DNA from: Limnohabitans sp. DM1
GTDB lineage: Bacteria > Pseudomonadota > Gammaproteobacteria > Burkholderiales > Burkholderiaceae_C
Reading direction: 5' to 3'
Length of the DNA stretch: 64,000 nt
Assembly: GCF_001269385.1 (NCBI RefSeq)
Contig: NZ_CXOO01000010.1
Span: 248,001 to 312,000, forward strand
Shown here: piece after piece, positions 25,555 through 34,218 of the stretch
How positions within the stretch are numbered: the stretch's first letter is position 1
Layout of the letters: each line of letters starts with the position of its first letter
Made by a program: the position numbers and the translations under genes
Notes under the pieces: model-generated
What the model saw: only the letters and a program-made list of their open reading frames with translations
Databases searched by the model: none
What the model was told of the DNA's origin: nothing

Positions 25555-27693
25555 TCAATTCGAATACTTTCTAAAAGTATAGAAATGGCTCGCATCCCAT
25601 GCATCACTGGTCCGGCTGATCAAGTCAATATCGTTGATGATGGTTTCATATGCGGTGTTCTTGAAATTCCCTTCAACACATTGAGGCGCAGAGGCACGCT
25701 CACCGCAATAAATGGATGCCATTCGTGCTGAAGACCTGAACACGGCAGAGTCTTCATAACCATTACGCGTCCCCCTGCTGCCATTGATAACAGTACGATC
25801 ACCGTAGGCACCATAAATACGGGCTCGGTAAGTCGCTGGCTCAGTCCCTTTGAGCAAGGGATTGGTGTCGCTGGCAACAGTCCAAGACAAGTCAAATTTT
25901 GGACCTTGGGGAATAAAATACCCAATACTTGAATGCTGAACAAGAGTTCGTGCATTTTGAGCTTGGTATGACACCGAAGGTAATGATGTCAAGCTGGGCA
26001 GGGGCACTGATTTTTTAAAACCGTCCACCGTTTTAGCACGAGCTGTCGTTTTGAAGTACTGAGTTGCATTTGGCGTAGATGTCGTATTTCCTTCAAAAAA
26101 GTATTCATATTTCCAAGTGCCAAATTGGGGAATTTTTTCCAATTCGGCGTCCGTAAAATCGACGTCGGCAAACATCAAAAATGCGCTATCCGGACTGAGG
26201 CTTGGATGACTAACCCCAACAGGTGGCGTCGATGCGAATTTTGATTGAATCCTCACGAATCCAGTTCCAGTGGGCGTAACGTTGTCCTTGGCAATAGTGA
26301 AATAGGAGTAATTGCACACCCCTCCCAAGGACACATTGGGTTTCATGGTGATGTCGCCTCGCTCACCCGTTTCGTCAAATGGTGGCGTGGTGATGATGAC
26401 TTTCTCCCATTTCTTGGTTCGATCGTTGCACGGCAAGTCAAACACATAGCCCACACTGTCGTAGGTATATGTCGGATCATTGGGGAATTCTCGCCTTTGC
26501 GCATAGGGACTCACGCCACCTGGAAGAAGGTACTGATTTCCGATGATGCGATATTGATTGTCCGAGGGGTCCAACCTGGCCACATTTTTCTCGTACTGGA
26601 AATTACCGTATTCATCTTGCCAGCGGTAACCAAATACAACGTCACCGGCAGTGGGCCCTGTGACGCCATTGGCAACCGTTTCAGAGACTGTGTAGTAATA
26701 CTTGGGCGAAATGAATTTCACGCCAGGGGCTGCAGTGAAAATTCCGCCAAAGTGCTGATCAAACTTGACGACCGCTCCGTTGAGTCTGTATTTCGTTGGG
26801 TCGTTGCCATAAAAAATAGCCTTGCATTGCGCCGCTGTAATGGCCGTAGCAGTCCCCTGCACATTGTTCGCTCTAATCGATTTATCCAATGCGTAGCAAC
26901 TGGTCATCTGATCCAGCAAGGCTTGGAGCTTGACGCTCAAGCCATCTGGGGCCAGTTCGTTGGCACTCACCGCGGGCAAGGTCTTGTAACGAGCGTCGCT
27001 GCTGAAACTGACATTCGGAAGGTCTTCGCCTTCTCTGACGGCTTTGCGCAAAGTCAAGTCAATGATCGAAGACGAGCCCTTGGGCTCGATCTTCACATCG
27101 AGCGAATCAAGTAGCTTGTCAAAACCCGTGCCATTGGCGGCAAAACTGACAGTTTGGGGATTGGTCGATGATGACAAATTCAAGGCGTCCAGCAAAGGCT
27201 TGATGGCAGCTTGCATTTCCTGATTTTTAGAGGACAACGTTGACGTGTTGATCGTGGCCAATTTAGCAACAATTTCACTGATCAAACTGGCAGGATCTCC
27301 CGTGGGCGACAGGCGCGCTGCGATCAGGTTGGTCAGTTGATTGATGTTGGCCGTTGCTGTTTCACCGGCCTCAGCCAAAACGCTCAGCAATTTGGTGGAG
27401 CCATCATCCGCGATGATGATCAATGGGAATTTGGCCGTTGGCGAAATAGACGCGCTGTAGCGTCCATCCGTGGCAACAGTGGCAGGTGTTGCCAACAAAG
27501 CGACCCCGTCTGCGCCATAAATTTGAACCGTGGCAGAGGCCAATGGCGCACCGGTCGCCGCAATTCCTGAAAGGGCAATGTTGTTGCCAGAAGTGCTTGC
27601 GGTATTTCCACCACCGCCACCACAACCTTGAATGCCGAGCATGCCCAAACTCAGCAAAGCCAGTGTGGCTGTTGATGTGATTTTTTTCATCAT
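25555..27693 (-). CDS. Large predicted lipoprotein of unknown function
   Basis: The 712-residue product has a lipoprotein signal (MLGIQGC, acylated Cys at about residue 24) followed by a Gly linker. An Ig-like or carboxypeptidase-regulatory-like segment comes next (LSGIAATGAPLASATVQIYG through DGRYSASI, about residues 40-90), then a helical part to about 200 and a long unassigned region rich in Tyr, Phe and Asn with several Cys. Surface anchoring on the outer membrane is likely, with an unknown role. The gene is clearly AT-richer than its neighbours and lies next to a tRNA, which fits acquisition by transfer. It ends against the terminator shared with tRNA-Ser. Confidence 0.8.
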   Translation of the reverse strand: MMKKITSTATLALLSLGMLGIQGCGGGGGNTASTSGNNIALSGIAATGAPLASATVQIYGADGVALLATPATVATDGRYSASISPTAKFPLIIIADDGSTKLLSVLAEAGETATANINQLTNLIAARLSPTGDPASLISEIVAKLATINTSTLSSKNQEMQAAIKPLLDALNLSSSTNPQTVSFAANGTGFDKLLDSLDVKIEPKGSSSIIDLTLRKAVREGEDLPNVSFSSDARYKTLPAVSANELAPDGLSVKLQALLDQMTSCYALDKSIRANNVQGTATAITAAQCKAIFYGNDPTKYRLNGAVVKFDQHFGGIFTAAPGVKFISPKYYYTVSETVANGVTGPTAGDVVFGYRWQDEYGNFQYEKNVARLDPSDNQYRIIGNQYLLPGGVSPYAQRREFPNDPTYTYDSVGYVFDLPCNDRTKKWEKVIITTPPFDETGERGDITMKPNVSLGGVCNYSYFTIAKDNVTPTGTGFVRIQSKFASTPPVGVSHPSLSPDSAFLMFADVDFTDAELEKIPQFGTWKYEYFFEGNTTSTPNATQYFKTTARAKTVDGFKKSVPLPSLTSLPSVSYQAQNARTLVQHSSIGYFIPQGPKFDLSWTVASDTNPLLKGTEPATYRARIYGAYGDRTVINGSRGTRNGYEDSAVFRSSARMASIYCGERASAPQCVEGNFKNTAYETIINDIDLISRTSDAWDASHFYTFRKYSN

Positions 27694-28061
27694 TATTTCC
27701 TATTGCGAATTGAATATTCATTACCGCGGCTCACATACTTCGGAATGAGGCCACAGAATTCATACCATACCAGTTTTTATATTCTTGAGTTGACGACAAG
27801 ATCAACGCAGGACATCACCTGCCTGGTCATCGTTTTTTTGTGTAAGAGCCAAGCATTCATAAAAAGTTTGCCGGTTAGCGTCTTTTAGTGGGCGCGGCGC
27901 AGCAAGATGTGCAGCACAGCCTTGCACACACATTGAACGGCCACAAAAGAATACCCAAGTAGTCACCCAGGTTACTACCCCTCCATTCAAACCCTATTGC
28001 TTTCCCTGCTGAACTGACCTAACCTGAGTTCATCAGAGACAGTAATCAGCAAGGGGATGCA
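27694..28061. other. 368-bp divergent intergenic region with candidate operator
   Basis: No gene is visible here. The left half is AT-rich and should hold the promoter of the minus-strand lipoprotein gene; it also contains a small inverted repeat GCAGG-N6-CCTGC at 27807-27822. The right half holds the 20-bp palindrome at 27959-27978 and the leader of the oxygenase cluster, ending with the ribosome binding site AAGGGG at 28050-28055. Confidence 0.6.
27959..27978. promoter_or_regulatory. Candidate operator upstream of the carotenoid-oxygenase cluster
   Basis: GTAGTCACC-CA-GGTTACTAC is an inverted repeat of two 9-base arms with one mismatch. It lies about 84 bases upstream of the first oxygenase gene, a position suited to a repressor or activator dimer. 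The HxlR-type regulator encoded in the cluster is the obvious candidate, but this is inference. Confidence 0.45.
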
Positions 28062-29552
28062 ATGACCACCGAGATTGTGAACACCCTCACCAGTGACCTG
28101 GTGCCAGGCGATCACCCTTACCTGCAAGGGGCCTGGACCCCTTTGCTCGAAGAGGTCAATGCCACAGAGCTCAAGGTGCTGGAGGGCAGCATTCCGCTGG
28201 ACATTGATGGGGTTTACCTGCGCAACACCGAAAACCCGGTGTTTCAGGCAAAGGGCAAATACCACCCCTTTGACGGTGACGGCATGCTGCACATGGCCGC
28301 CTTCAAAAACGGCAAAGTCAGCTACCGCAACCGCTTTGTCCAGACCAAAGGCCTGCAAGCCGAACTGGAAGCGGGTCGCGCCCTGTGGGCGGGTTTGATG
28401 GAAGACCCGGCCCTGTCCGAGCGAGCGGGCTGGGGCGCACACGGCAGCCTCAAGGATTCTTCGAGCACCGATGTGGTGGTGCACGCCGGACGCGCCCTGA
28501 CCACCTTCTACCAATGCGGCGAAGGCTACCGGCTGGACCCCTTGAGTCTTGAGCATGAAGGCATTCCGCCCTGGTCGCCCCTGGACGGCATTTCGGCCCA
28601 CTGCAAGGTGGATGAGCACAAAGGTGAGTTGCTGTTTTTCAATTACTCCAAACACGCGCCTTACATGCATTACGGCGTGGTCGACAAGCACGACAAGCTG
28701 GTGCACTACGTGCCCATTCCCTTGCCCGGTCCGCGCTTGCCGCACGACATGGCCTTCACCGAAAACTACGCCATCCTGAACGATTTCCCGCTGTACTGGG
28801 ACCCGGAGCTGCTGGCCCAAGGCAAGCATGTGGTGCGTTTTTACAAGGACACGCCTTCGCGCATCGCCATCATTCCAAGGCGCGGTCAAACCCAGGACAT
28901 CCGCTGGTTCGAAGCGGCACCCACCTTTGTTTTGCACTGGCTCAACGCCTATGAAGAGGGTGATGAGATTGTTCTGGACGGGTATTTTCAAGACAACCCG
29001 ATGCCACGCAACTACGAAGGCGCCCCGGCCGGTTACGAACGCATGATGTCTTACCTGGACCAGAGAAAAATGGGCTGCCACCTGCACCGTTGGCGCTTCA
29101 ACCTCAAGACAGGCCAGACCACCGAAAAGCGCCTGGACGATCGCATCCTGGAATTCGGCATGTTCAACCAGCGCTATGCCACGCGTCCTTACCGTTATGC
29201 CTACAGCGCGGTGCAGGTGCCCGGCTGGTTCCTGTTCAATGGCTATGTCAAACATGACCTGCACACGGGCCAGTCCTGGGCCATCCAGTTGCCCGAAGGT
29301 CAATACGCCAGCGAAGCCCCCTTTGCACCCCGCACGAATGCGCAGGACGAAGACGATGGTTATCTGGTGAGCTTCATCACCAACGAGAACACCCAACGCT
29401 CTGAAATCATCCTGATCGACTCCAAAAAATTTGAAGCCGGTCCGGTCTGCCGCATTGAGCTGCCGCACAAACTGTGCAGCGGCACACACGCCTGCTGGGC
29501 CAGCGGGGCCGACATGCAGCCCGGCGGCTTGCTCTCCGGACAACCGGCCTAA
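28062..29552 (+). CDS. Carotenoid cleavage oxygenase family protein (first copy)
   Basis: This 496-residue protein belongs to the carotenoid/retinoid cleavage oxygenase family, non-haem iron enzymes that split conjugated double bonds into two carbonyl products. The opening IPLDIDGVYLRNTENPVFQA and YHPFDGDGMLHM is typical. Four iron-ligand histidines are visible: His180 (ISAHCKVDE), His228 (LPHDMAFT), His292 (VLHWLNAYE) and His476 (SGTHACW). It is the first gene of a 15-gene cluster, 39 bases before a second, diverged paralogue. The opening resembles apocarotenoid-type members more than lignostilbene dioxygenases, but the substrate cannot be read from sequence. Confidence 0.92.
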   Translation: MTTEIVNTLTSDLVPGDHPYLQGAWTPLLEEVNATELKVLEGSIPLDIDGVYLRNTENPVFQAKGKYHPFDGDGMLHMAAFKNGKVSYRNRFVQTKGLQAELEAGRALWAGLMEDPALSERAGWGAHGSLKDSSSTDVVVHAGRALTTFYQCGEGYRLDPLSLEHEGIPPWSPLDGISAHCKVDEHKGELLFFNYSKHAPYMHYGVVDKHDKLVHYVPIPLPGPRLPHDMAFTENYAILNDFPLYWDPELLAQGKHVVRFYKDTPSRIAIIPRRGQTQDIRWFEAAPTFVLHWLNAYEEGDEIVLDGYFQDNPMPRNYEGAPAGYERMMSYLDQRKMGCHLHRWRFNLKTGQTTEKRLDDRILEFGMFNQRYATRPYRYAYSAVQVPGWFLFNGYVKHDLHTGQSWAIQLPEGQYASEAPFAPRTNAQDEDDGYLVSFITNENTQRSEIILIDSKKFEAGPVCRIELPHKLCSGTHACWASGADMQPGGLLSGQPA

Positions 29553-29590
29553 AACCCTCCCCCTTCAACGCTTTTGACCAGGAGACAGCC

Positions 29591-31066
29591 ATGGGACTTG
29601 AAACATTGGTGGACACGCCACCCTACCTGATTGACAACCCGAACTTGCAAGGCGGCTTTGCGCCCATTGACCAGGAGTTGGTGGAGCAGGAATTTGAAGT
29701 CATCGGTGAAATCCCGAAAGATTTCAACGGGCTGTATGTGCGCAACGGGCCTGTTCCCCAGCACACGCCCAAAGGCAAATACCACTGGTACGACGGCGAC
29801 GGCATGCTGCACGCGGTGCATTTTCAGCAAGGCCGCATGACCTACCGCAACCGTTGGGTCAACACCGATGGCTTGCAGGCCGACCGCGCCGCTGGCCAGA
29901 GCCTGGCGCCCGGGCTGAAACAAAAATTGCCCGAGGGCGCACTGCCAGACCATGCCCTGAAAAACACCTCCAACACCGATGTGAAGTACCACAACGGCAA
30001 ATTGCTGTCGATGTGGTACCGGGGCGGCGCGGTGTACCAGGTCGACCCTTTGAGCCTGGAGACCGTGGGCAAACTGGAGCCAGACCCGCGTCTGAAGGGC
30101 CTGCAGATTTCCGCCCACTCGCGGGTGGACGAGCGCACGGGCGAGTACATGTTTTTCGCCTATGGCAACCAACACCCCTACATGCACTACGGCGTGGTCA
30201 ATGCCAGTGGCCAATTGCAAACCCTGATGCCGGTCGAGTTGCCAGGCCCACGTTTGCCGCACGACATGGCCATCACGGCCAACTACAGCATCCTGCACGA
30301 CTTCCCGCTGATCAACAACCCCGAAGCCCTCCAGGCCGGGCGCTACAGCCTGGAGTTTCACCCCGAGTGGAAGTCCCGCTTTGCGGTCATTCCCCGCCAT
30401 GGCAGTGTGGACCAGATCCGCTGGTTCGAAGCCGACCCGCGCTACATGCTGCATGTGGCCAATGCCTGGGAAGAGGTCAACGACCAAGGCGAAACCGAAA
30501 TTGTCATGCTCGGCACCCCGTACGCCATGCCCAAACAGTTCGATGGCTCGCTGGACGTGAAACGTCTGCTCTTCACCATCGGCACACAGGGCACCGAATA
30601 CGAGTTCTACCAATGGCGCTTCAACCTGACCACGGGCCAGACCCGCGAGAGTGTGGTGGACGACATCCTGAACACCGAATTTCCGATGATCAACGCCTGG
30701 TACCAAGGTTACAAAAACCGCTACACCTACCATGTGCTGATGGGGCGAGCCCGCACCGTGGAGCAACCGCACTTTGCGGGCCTGGCCAAGTACGACCTGG
30801 AAACGGGCAGCGCCGTGACCTACCACCCGGGCGAGGGTTACTGGTTCAGCGAGGCCCCGTTTGCACCGCGCGACAAGCCGCAAGCCGAAGACGACGGTTA
30901 CTTGGTCGGCTTTGTCTGGAACGGCCTCCAGGAACGCTCCGAAGTGTGGATCATCGATGCCCAGAAGCTGGCCAACGGTCCCGTGGCCCGGGTCATCCTG
31001 CCGCAGCGCGTGCCCCACGGCTTTCACAGCACCTGGGTGCGTGAAGCCTTGTTGCCACAGGCCTGA
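29591..31066 (+). CDS. Carotenoid cleavage oxygenase family protein (second copy)
   Basis: This 491-residue paralogue has IPKDFNGLYVRNGPVPQHTP, YHWYDGDGMLHAVHF and the four ligand histidines His176 (ISAHSRVDE), His224 (LPHDMAIT), His288 (MLHVANAWEE) and His479 (GFHSTW). ATG 29591 is preceded by CAGGAGA, and the upstream frame is only an alternate reading of the first copy. Tandem, clearly diverged copies suggest two cleavage positions on one substrate, or a heteromeric enzyme. It lies 16 bases before the lipocalin-like gene. Confidence 0.92.
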   Translation: MGLETLVDTPPYLIDNPNLQGGFAPIDQELVEQEFEVIGEIPKDFNGLYVRNGPVPQHTPKGKYHWYDGDGMLHAVHFQQGRMTYRNRWVNTDGLQADRAAGQSLAPGLKQKLPEGALPDHALKNTSNTDVKYHNGKLLSMWYRGGAVYQVDPLSLETVGKLEPDPRLKGLQISAHSRVDERTGEYMFFAYGNQHPYMHYGVVNASGQLQTLMPVELPGPRLPHDMAITANYSILHDFPLINNPEALQAGRYSLEFHPEWKSRFAVIPRHGSVDQIRWFEADPRYMLHVANAWEEVNDQGETEIVMLGTPYAMPKQFDGSLDVKRLLFTIGTQGTEYEFYQWRFNLTTGQTRESVVDDILNTEFPMINAWYQGYKNRYTYHVLMGRARTVEQPHFAGLAKYDLETGSAVTYHPGEGYWFSEAPFAPRDKPQAEDDGYLVGFVWNGLQERSEVWIIDAQKLANGPVARVILPQRVPHGFHSTWVREALLPQA

Positions 31067-31082
31067 ATCGGTCGTGAACACC

Positions 31083-31550
31083 ATGAGCACTTCCACAACA
31101 ACGCGAACCGCCCAGGACCTGCTGGGCGTCTGGCACCTGGTGCGCTGGGAAATCACTTACGACGATGGTCGGGCGACCACTTACCCCTTCGGCCCCGATG
31201 CCACCGGGCTGATCCAGTACACGCACGACGGCGGCATGGCCGCTTGCATTGCACGCGCCAACCGCCCCCGCCTGTCCAGCGACAGCGTGCGCAGTGCACC
31301 CGTTGCCGAGCGCCTGTCCGCGTTCGAGAGCTTTTTCCAATACGCAGGCCGCTTTGAGGTGCGCGAACACCAAGGCCGCGCCCAGGTGGTGCACCACGTC
31401 AGCCACGCGCTCAACCCCAACTTTGTGGGCAGCCAGCAAGTGCGCAACATGGACTTTGCAGCCGATGGCGGCTTGACCTTGTCCGCCTCTGACCTGGTGC
31501 CCGGCACCACCACCTTGAGACACCACCGCCTGATCTGGAGACGTGGATGA
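31083..31550 (+). CDS. Lipocalin-like domain protein
   Basis: The 155-residue protein matches the lipocalin-like family (Lipocalin_5) in DLLGVWHLVRWEITYDDGRA near the start, TGLIQYTHDGGMAACI, and a late HHRLIWRRG. No signal peptide is seen, so it is cytoplasmic. Members are found in catabolic and secondary-metabolite clusters and may bind or isomerise hydrophobic compounds. It overlaps the aldehyde dehydrogenase gene by four bases, indicating translational coupling. Confidence 0.8.
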   Translation: MSTSTTTRTAQDLLGVWHLVRWEITYDDGRATTYPFGPDATGLIQYTHDGGMAACIARANRPRLSSDSVRSAPVAERLSAFESFFQYAGRFEVREHQGRAQVVHHVSHALNPNFVGSQQVRNMDFAADGGLTLSASDLVPGTTTLRHHRLIWRRG

Positions 31551-33247
31551 GCTTGTTTGACAAACACCGTGCAGTCTTCGAGTTGGCCCAGCAAGCCTGT
31601 GCCACGCGCCACTGCTGGAGCCCCTACCCCGACATGCCCGACAAATACCCCGATGCGGCGCAAGCCAAGGCGGCGGGGCTGGCGGCTTTTGATCGGCACC
31701 TGGAAAACGGCCGTTTCGCCCTCGACCAGCCCGGCATCTTCCAATGGGTGGGCGAAGAAGTCTCGCCTTACACCCAAGCCCCTTTGGGCGTGCAGTACCC
31801 GCAATCGGACATCGACAGTTTGTTTGGAGCGGCTGAAAAAGCCATGGACAGCTGGGCGCAGGCCTCCATCGACCAGCGCATTGGCGTGCTGATGGAAGTG
31901 CTGGAGGTCATTTACCGTGACCACCTGTTCGAGGTGTTGCACGCGGTGATGCACACGGCCGGGCAAAGCTACAACATGGCCTACGCCGGCTCGGGCGTGA
32001 ACGCCCTGGACCGCAGCATCGAAGCGCTGGTGTATGCCGAGCAAGCCATGCGCTCGGTGGCCCCATCGGCCTTGTGGCAGCGCCGCTTTGGCAGCTCGGA
32101 CATTCAGTTGCAAAAAACCTACCGTCTGGTGCCCCGCGGCACGGCCGTGTGTTTCTCGTGTGCCAGCTTTCCCACCTGGAACGCCTGGCCCTCCATGATG
32201 GCCAGCCTGGCCACAGGCAACCCCGTCATCCTCAAGCCCCACCCGGCCACCGTGCTGCCCATGGCCATCACCGTCAAGGCCTTTCGCCAGGTCTTGCAGT
32301 CGGCCGGTTTTGACCCCAACCTGGTCACCCTGGCGCTGGACACGACCAGCGAGCCCATCGGCAAGCGGCTGGTGCAGCACCCCCAAACAGCCATCGTGGA
32401 CTTCACCGGCAGCGTGCGCTTTGGCCAGTGGGTCGAGAAAAACGCCCACCCCGCCCTGGCCTTCACCGAAACAGCGGGCTGCAACACCGTGGTGCTGGAA
32501 TCGGCCGAAGACCTTGACGCGGTGCTGCGCAACCTGGCCACGACCATGTGCCTGTTCAGTGCGCAAATGTGCACCAGCCCGCAGAACATCTACGTGCCCC
32601 AAAGCGGCGTGCACACGCCACAGGGCCTGGTGCCCTTCAAAGAAGTCGCCACGCGCCTGGCATCGGCCGTGCAGGCCTTGACTTCAGAGCCCAAAAAAGC
32701 GGCCATGATTTTGGCCACCATCCAGTCCCCGCAAACCCTGGCCTTGCTGCAAGAGATGCAGGACTCTGGCGCGCAACGCGGCCAAGTGCTGTTGGCTCCC
32801 CAAGCCTACCCCCACCCCGAGTTTCCTCTGGCCCGCACCAGCACGCCGCTCATGCTGCAAGTCACCACGCAAGAGCGCGACCTGTATGCCGAGGAGCGGT
32901 TTGGCCCCATCAGCTTCGTGATCGCTTGCAAGGATGCCGATGACGCCTTGCACCAGGCCACGCAGGACGCCCGCACGCAAGGCGGCCTGACCGCCTTTTT
33001 GTACAGCACCCAAGAAGACTACATCGCCCGGGCCGAGACGGCCTATGCCCGGGCGGGGGCCCAGTTGACCATCAACTTGGTCGGGGCCATGCCGCTGAAC
33101 TTTGCAGCGGCCTACAGCGACTACCACGTCACGGGCCTGAACCCGGCGGGCAATGCCACCCTCACCAACCTGGCTTTTGTGGCCAGCCGCTTTGGCATCG
33201 TCCAGTCACGCCGCCCCGTGACGGCACCACAAGAGAAGGCTGCATGA
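31547..33247 (+). CDS. PaaN-like aldehyde dehydrogenase
   Basis: This 566-residue aldehyde dehydrogenase-fold protein resembles the betaproteobacterial PaaN type of phenylacetate pathways, including the family's long N-terminal region. Catalytic residues are visible as Cys342 (LFSAQMCTSPQN) and Glu308 (AFTETAGCN); FSCASFPTWNAWPSMMASL and NPVILKPHPAT mark the cofactor region. It has no hydratase domain like PaaZ. No other paa genes are present, so it probably oxidises an aldehyde released by the oxygenases. It is coupled to its neighbours on both sides by four-base overlaps. Confidence 0.85.
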   Translation: MSLFDKHRAVFELAQQACATRHCWSPYPDMPDKYPDAAQAKAAGLAAFDRHLENGRFALDQPGIFQWVGEEVSPYTQAPLGVQYPQSDIDSLFGAAEKAMDSWAQASIDQRIGVLMEVLEVIYRDHLFEVLHAVMHTAGQSYNMAYAGSGVNALDRSIEALVYAEQAMRSVAPSALWQRRFGSSDIQLQKTYRLVPRGTAVCFSCASFPTWNAWPSMMASLATGNPVILKPHPATVLPMAITVKAFRQVLQSAGFDPNLVTLALDTTSEPIGKRLVQHPQTAIVDFTGSVRFGQWVEKNAHPALAFTETAGCNTVVLESAEDLDAVLRNLATTMCLFSAQMCTSPQNIYVPQSGVHTPQGLVPFKEVATRLASAVQALTSEPKKAAMILATIQSPQTLALLQEMQDSGAQRGQVLLAPQAYPHPEFPLARTSTPLMLQVTTQERDLYAEERFGPISFVIACKDADDALHQATQDARTQGGLTAFLYSTQEDYIARAETAYARAGAQLTINLVGAMPLNFAAAYSDYHVTGLNPAGNATLTNLAFVASRFGIVQSRRPVTAPQEKAA

Positions 33248-34218
33248 AAGCCACGCCACTGCCGCTGAAGCTGCCGGTGTTTGCAGCGCCCATGTTTCTG
33301 ATCTCCGGGCCTGAGATGGTGTTGGCCGCATGCAAGGCCGGGATTGTGGGCGCTTTTCCGACGCCCAATGCACGCCCCATCGAGCAGCTGGACGTGTGGA
33401 TGAAAACCATCACCGAGGGCCTGGCTGCGGCGCGCGATACACAGGGCGCAGACACCGTGGGCCCCTGGTGCGCCAACCTGGTCACGCACTCGTCGAACAC
33501 CCGGCTCGCACAAGACCTGGAGCTGATTGCCCGCTACAAGCCCCCGGTCGTGGTGACCGCCTTGGGCAGCCCCAAGCCCGCCATCGAGGTGGTGCAGGCC
33601 TATGGCGGACGGGTGTTTGCCGACGTCATCAACCTGACGCTGGCCCAAAAAGCCGTCAAGGCCGGCGCCGACGGCCTGGCCTGTGTGTCCGCTGGCGCGG
33701 GTGGGCACACCGGGTTCCTGTCACCCTTTGCGTTTGTCAGCGCCATCCGTGAGTTTTTTGACGGCGAAGTGGTGCTGGGCGGCGGCATCAGCGATGGCTG
33801 GGGCATCGCGGGTGCCATCGCCGCCGGGGCCGACTATGTGTACATGGGCACCCGCTTCATTGCGGCCTTTGAGAGCATGGCGCCCGAGGCCTACAAACAA
33901 ATGGTGGTGGACAGCACGCTGGACGACCTGGTCGTGAGCGCCGGCGTGACCGGCACCCCCGCGAGCTGGCTCAAACCCTCCTTGCGCGCCCATGGCCTGG
34001 ACCCGGACAACATGCCCGACGCCCCCCACCGGCAATACGACAGCAGCGCCTCTTTTGCCGGCAAGAAATGGCTCGACGTCTGGGCTGCAGGCCAAGGCGT
34101 GGGCACCATCCACCAGACCGAACCCATGGCCGACATCGTGGACCGGTTGGCCCACGAATTCACTTGTGCCACACAGCGCCTGCACGGCCTGCCCTACCCC
34201 AAAAGGAGCTTCCAATGA
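33244..34218 (+). CDS. Nitronate monooxygenase / 2-nitropropane dioxygenase-like flavoprotein
   Basis: This 324-residue TIM-barrel FMN protein has LPVFAAPMFLISGPEMV at the N terminus, CVSAGAGGHTGF with the active-site His region near residue 155, GGGISDGWGIAGAIAAGADY, and VYMGTRFIA. In catabolic clusters such proteins often act as FMN-dependent oxidoreductases or enoyl reductases on CoA esters rather than on nitronates. The gene overlaps the aldehyde dehydrogenase and thiolase genes by four bases each. Confidence 0.88.
   Translation: MKATPLPLKLPVFAAPMFLISGPEMVLAACKAGIVGAFPTPNARPIEQLDVWMKTITEGLAAARDTQGADTVGPWCANLVTHSSNTRLAQDLELIARYKPPVVVTALGSPKPAIEVVQAYGGRVFADVINLTLAQKAVKAGADGLACVSAGAGGHTGFLSPFAFVSAIREFFDGEVVLGGGISDGWGIAGAIAAGADYVYMGTRFIAAFESMAPEAYKQMVVDSTLDDLVVSAGVTGTPASWLKPSLRAHGLDPDNMPDAPHRQYDSSASFAGKKWLDVWAAGQGVGTIHQTEPMADIVDRLAHEFTCATQRLHGLPYPKRSFQ

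Noticed and set aside
25360..25731. Protein-like frame spanning tRNA-Ser copy 1 (and similar frames at 45168-45596 and 56794-57006)
   Set aside because: These are translations through tRNA genes, giving the familiar spurious VAEWPIAPVLKTGD-type peptide; no ribosome binding site or family match.
27987..31156. Two antisense open frames over 500 codons across both carotenoid oxygenase genes
   Set aside because: They mirror strongly conserved coding genes with complete metal ligands; long antisense frames are expected in GC-rich coding DNA and their translations show no family features.
31547..33247. Phenylacetate degradation locus
   Set aside because: Only the PaaN-like aldehyde dehydrogenase is present; the ring epoxidase (paaABCDE), paaG, paaJ and paaK are not in the window.
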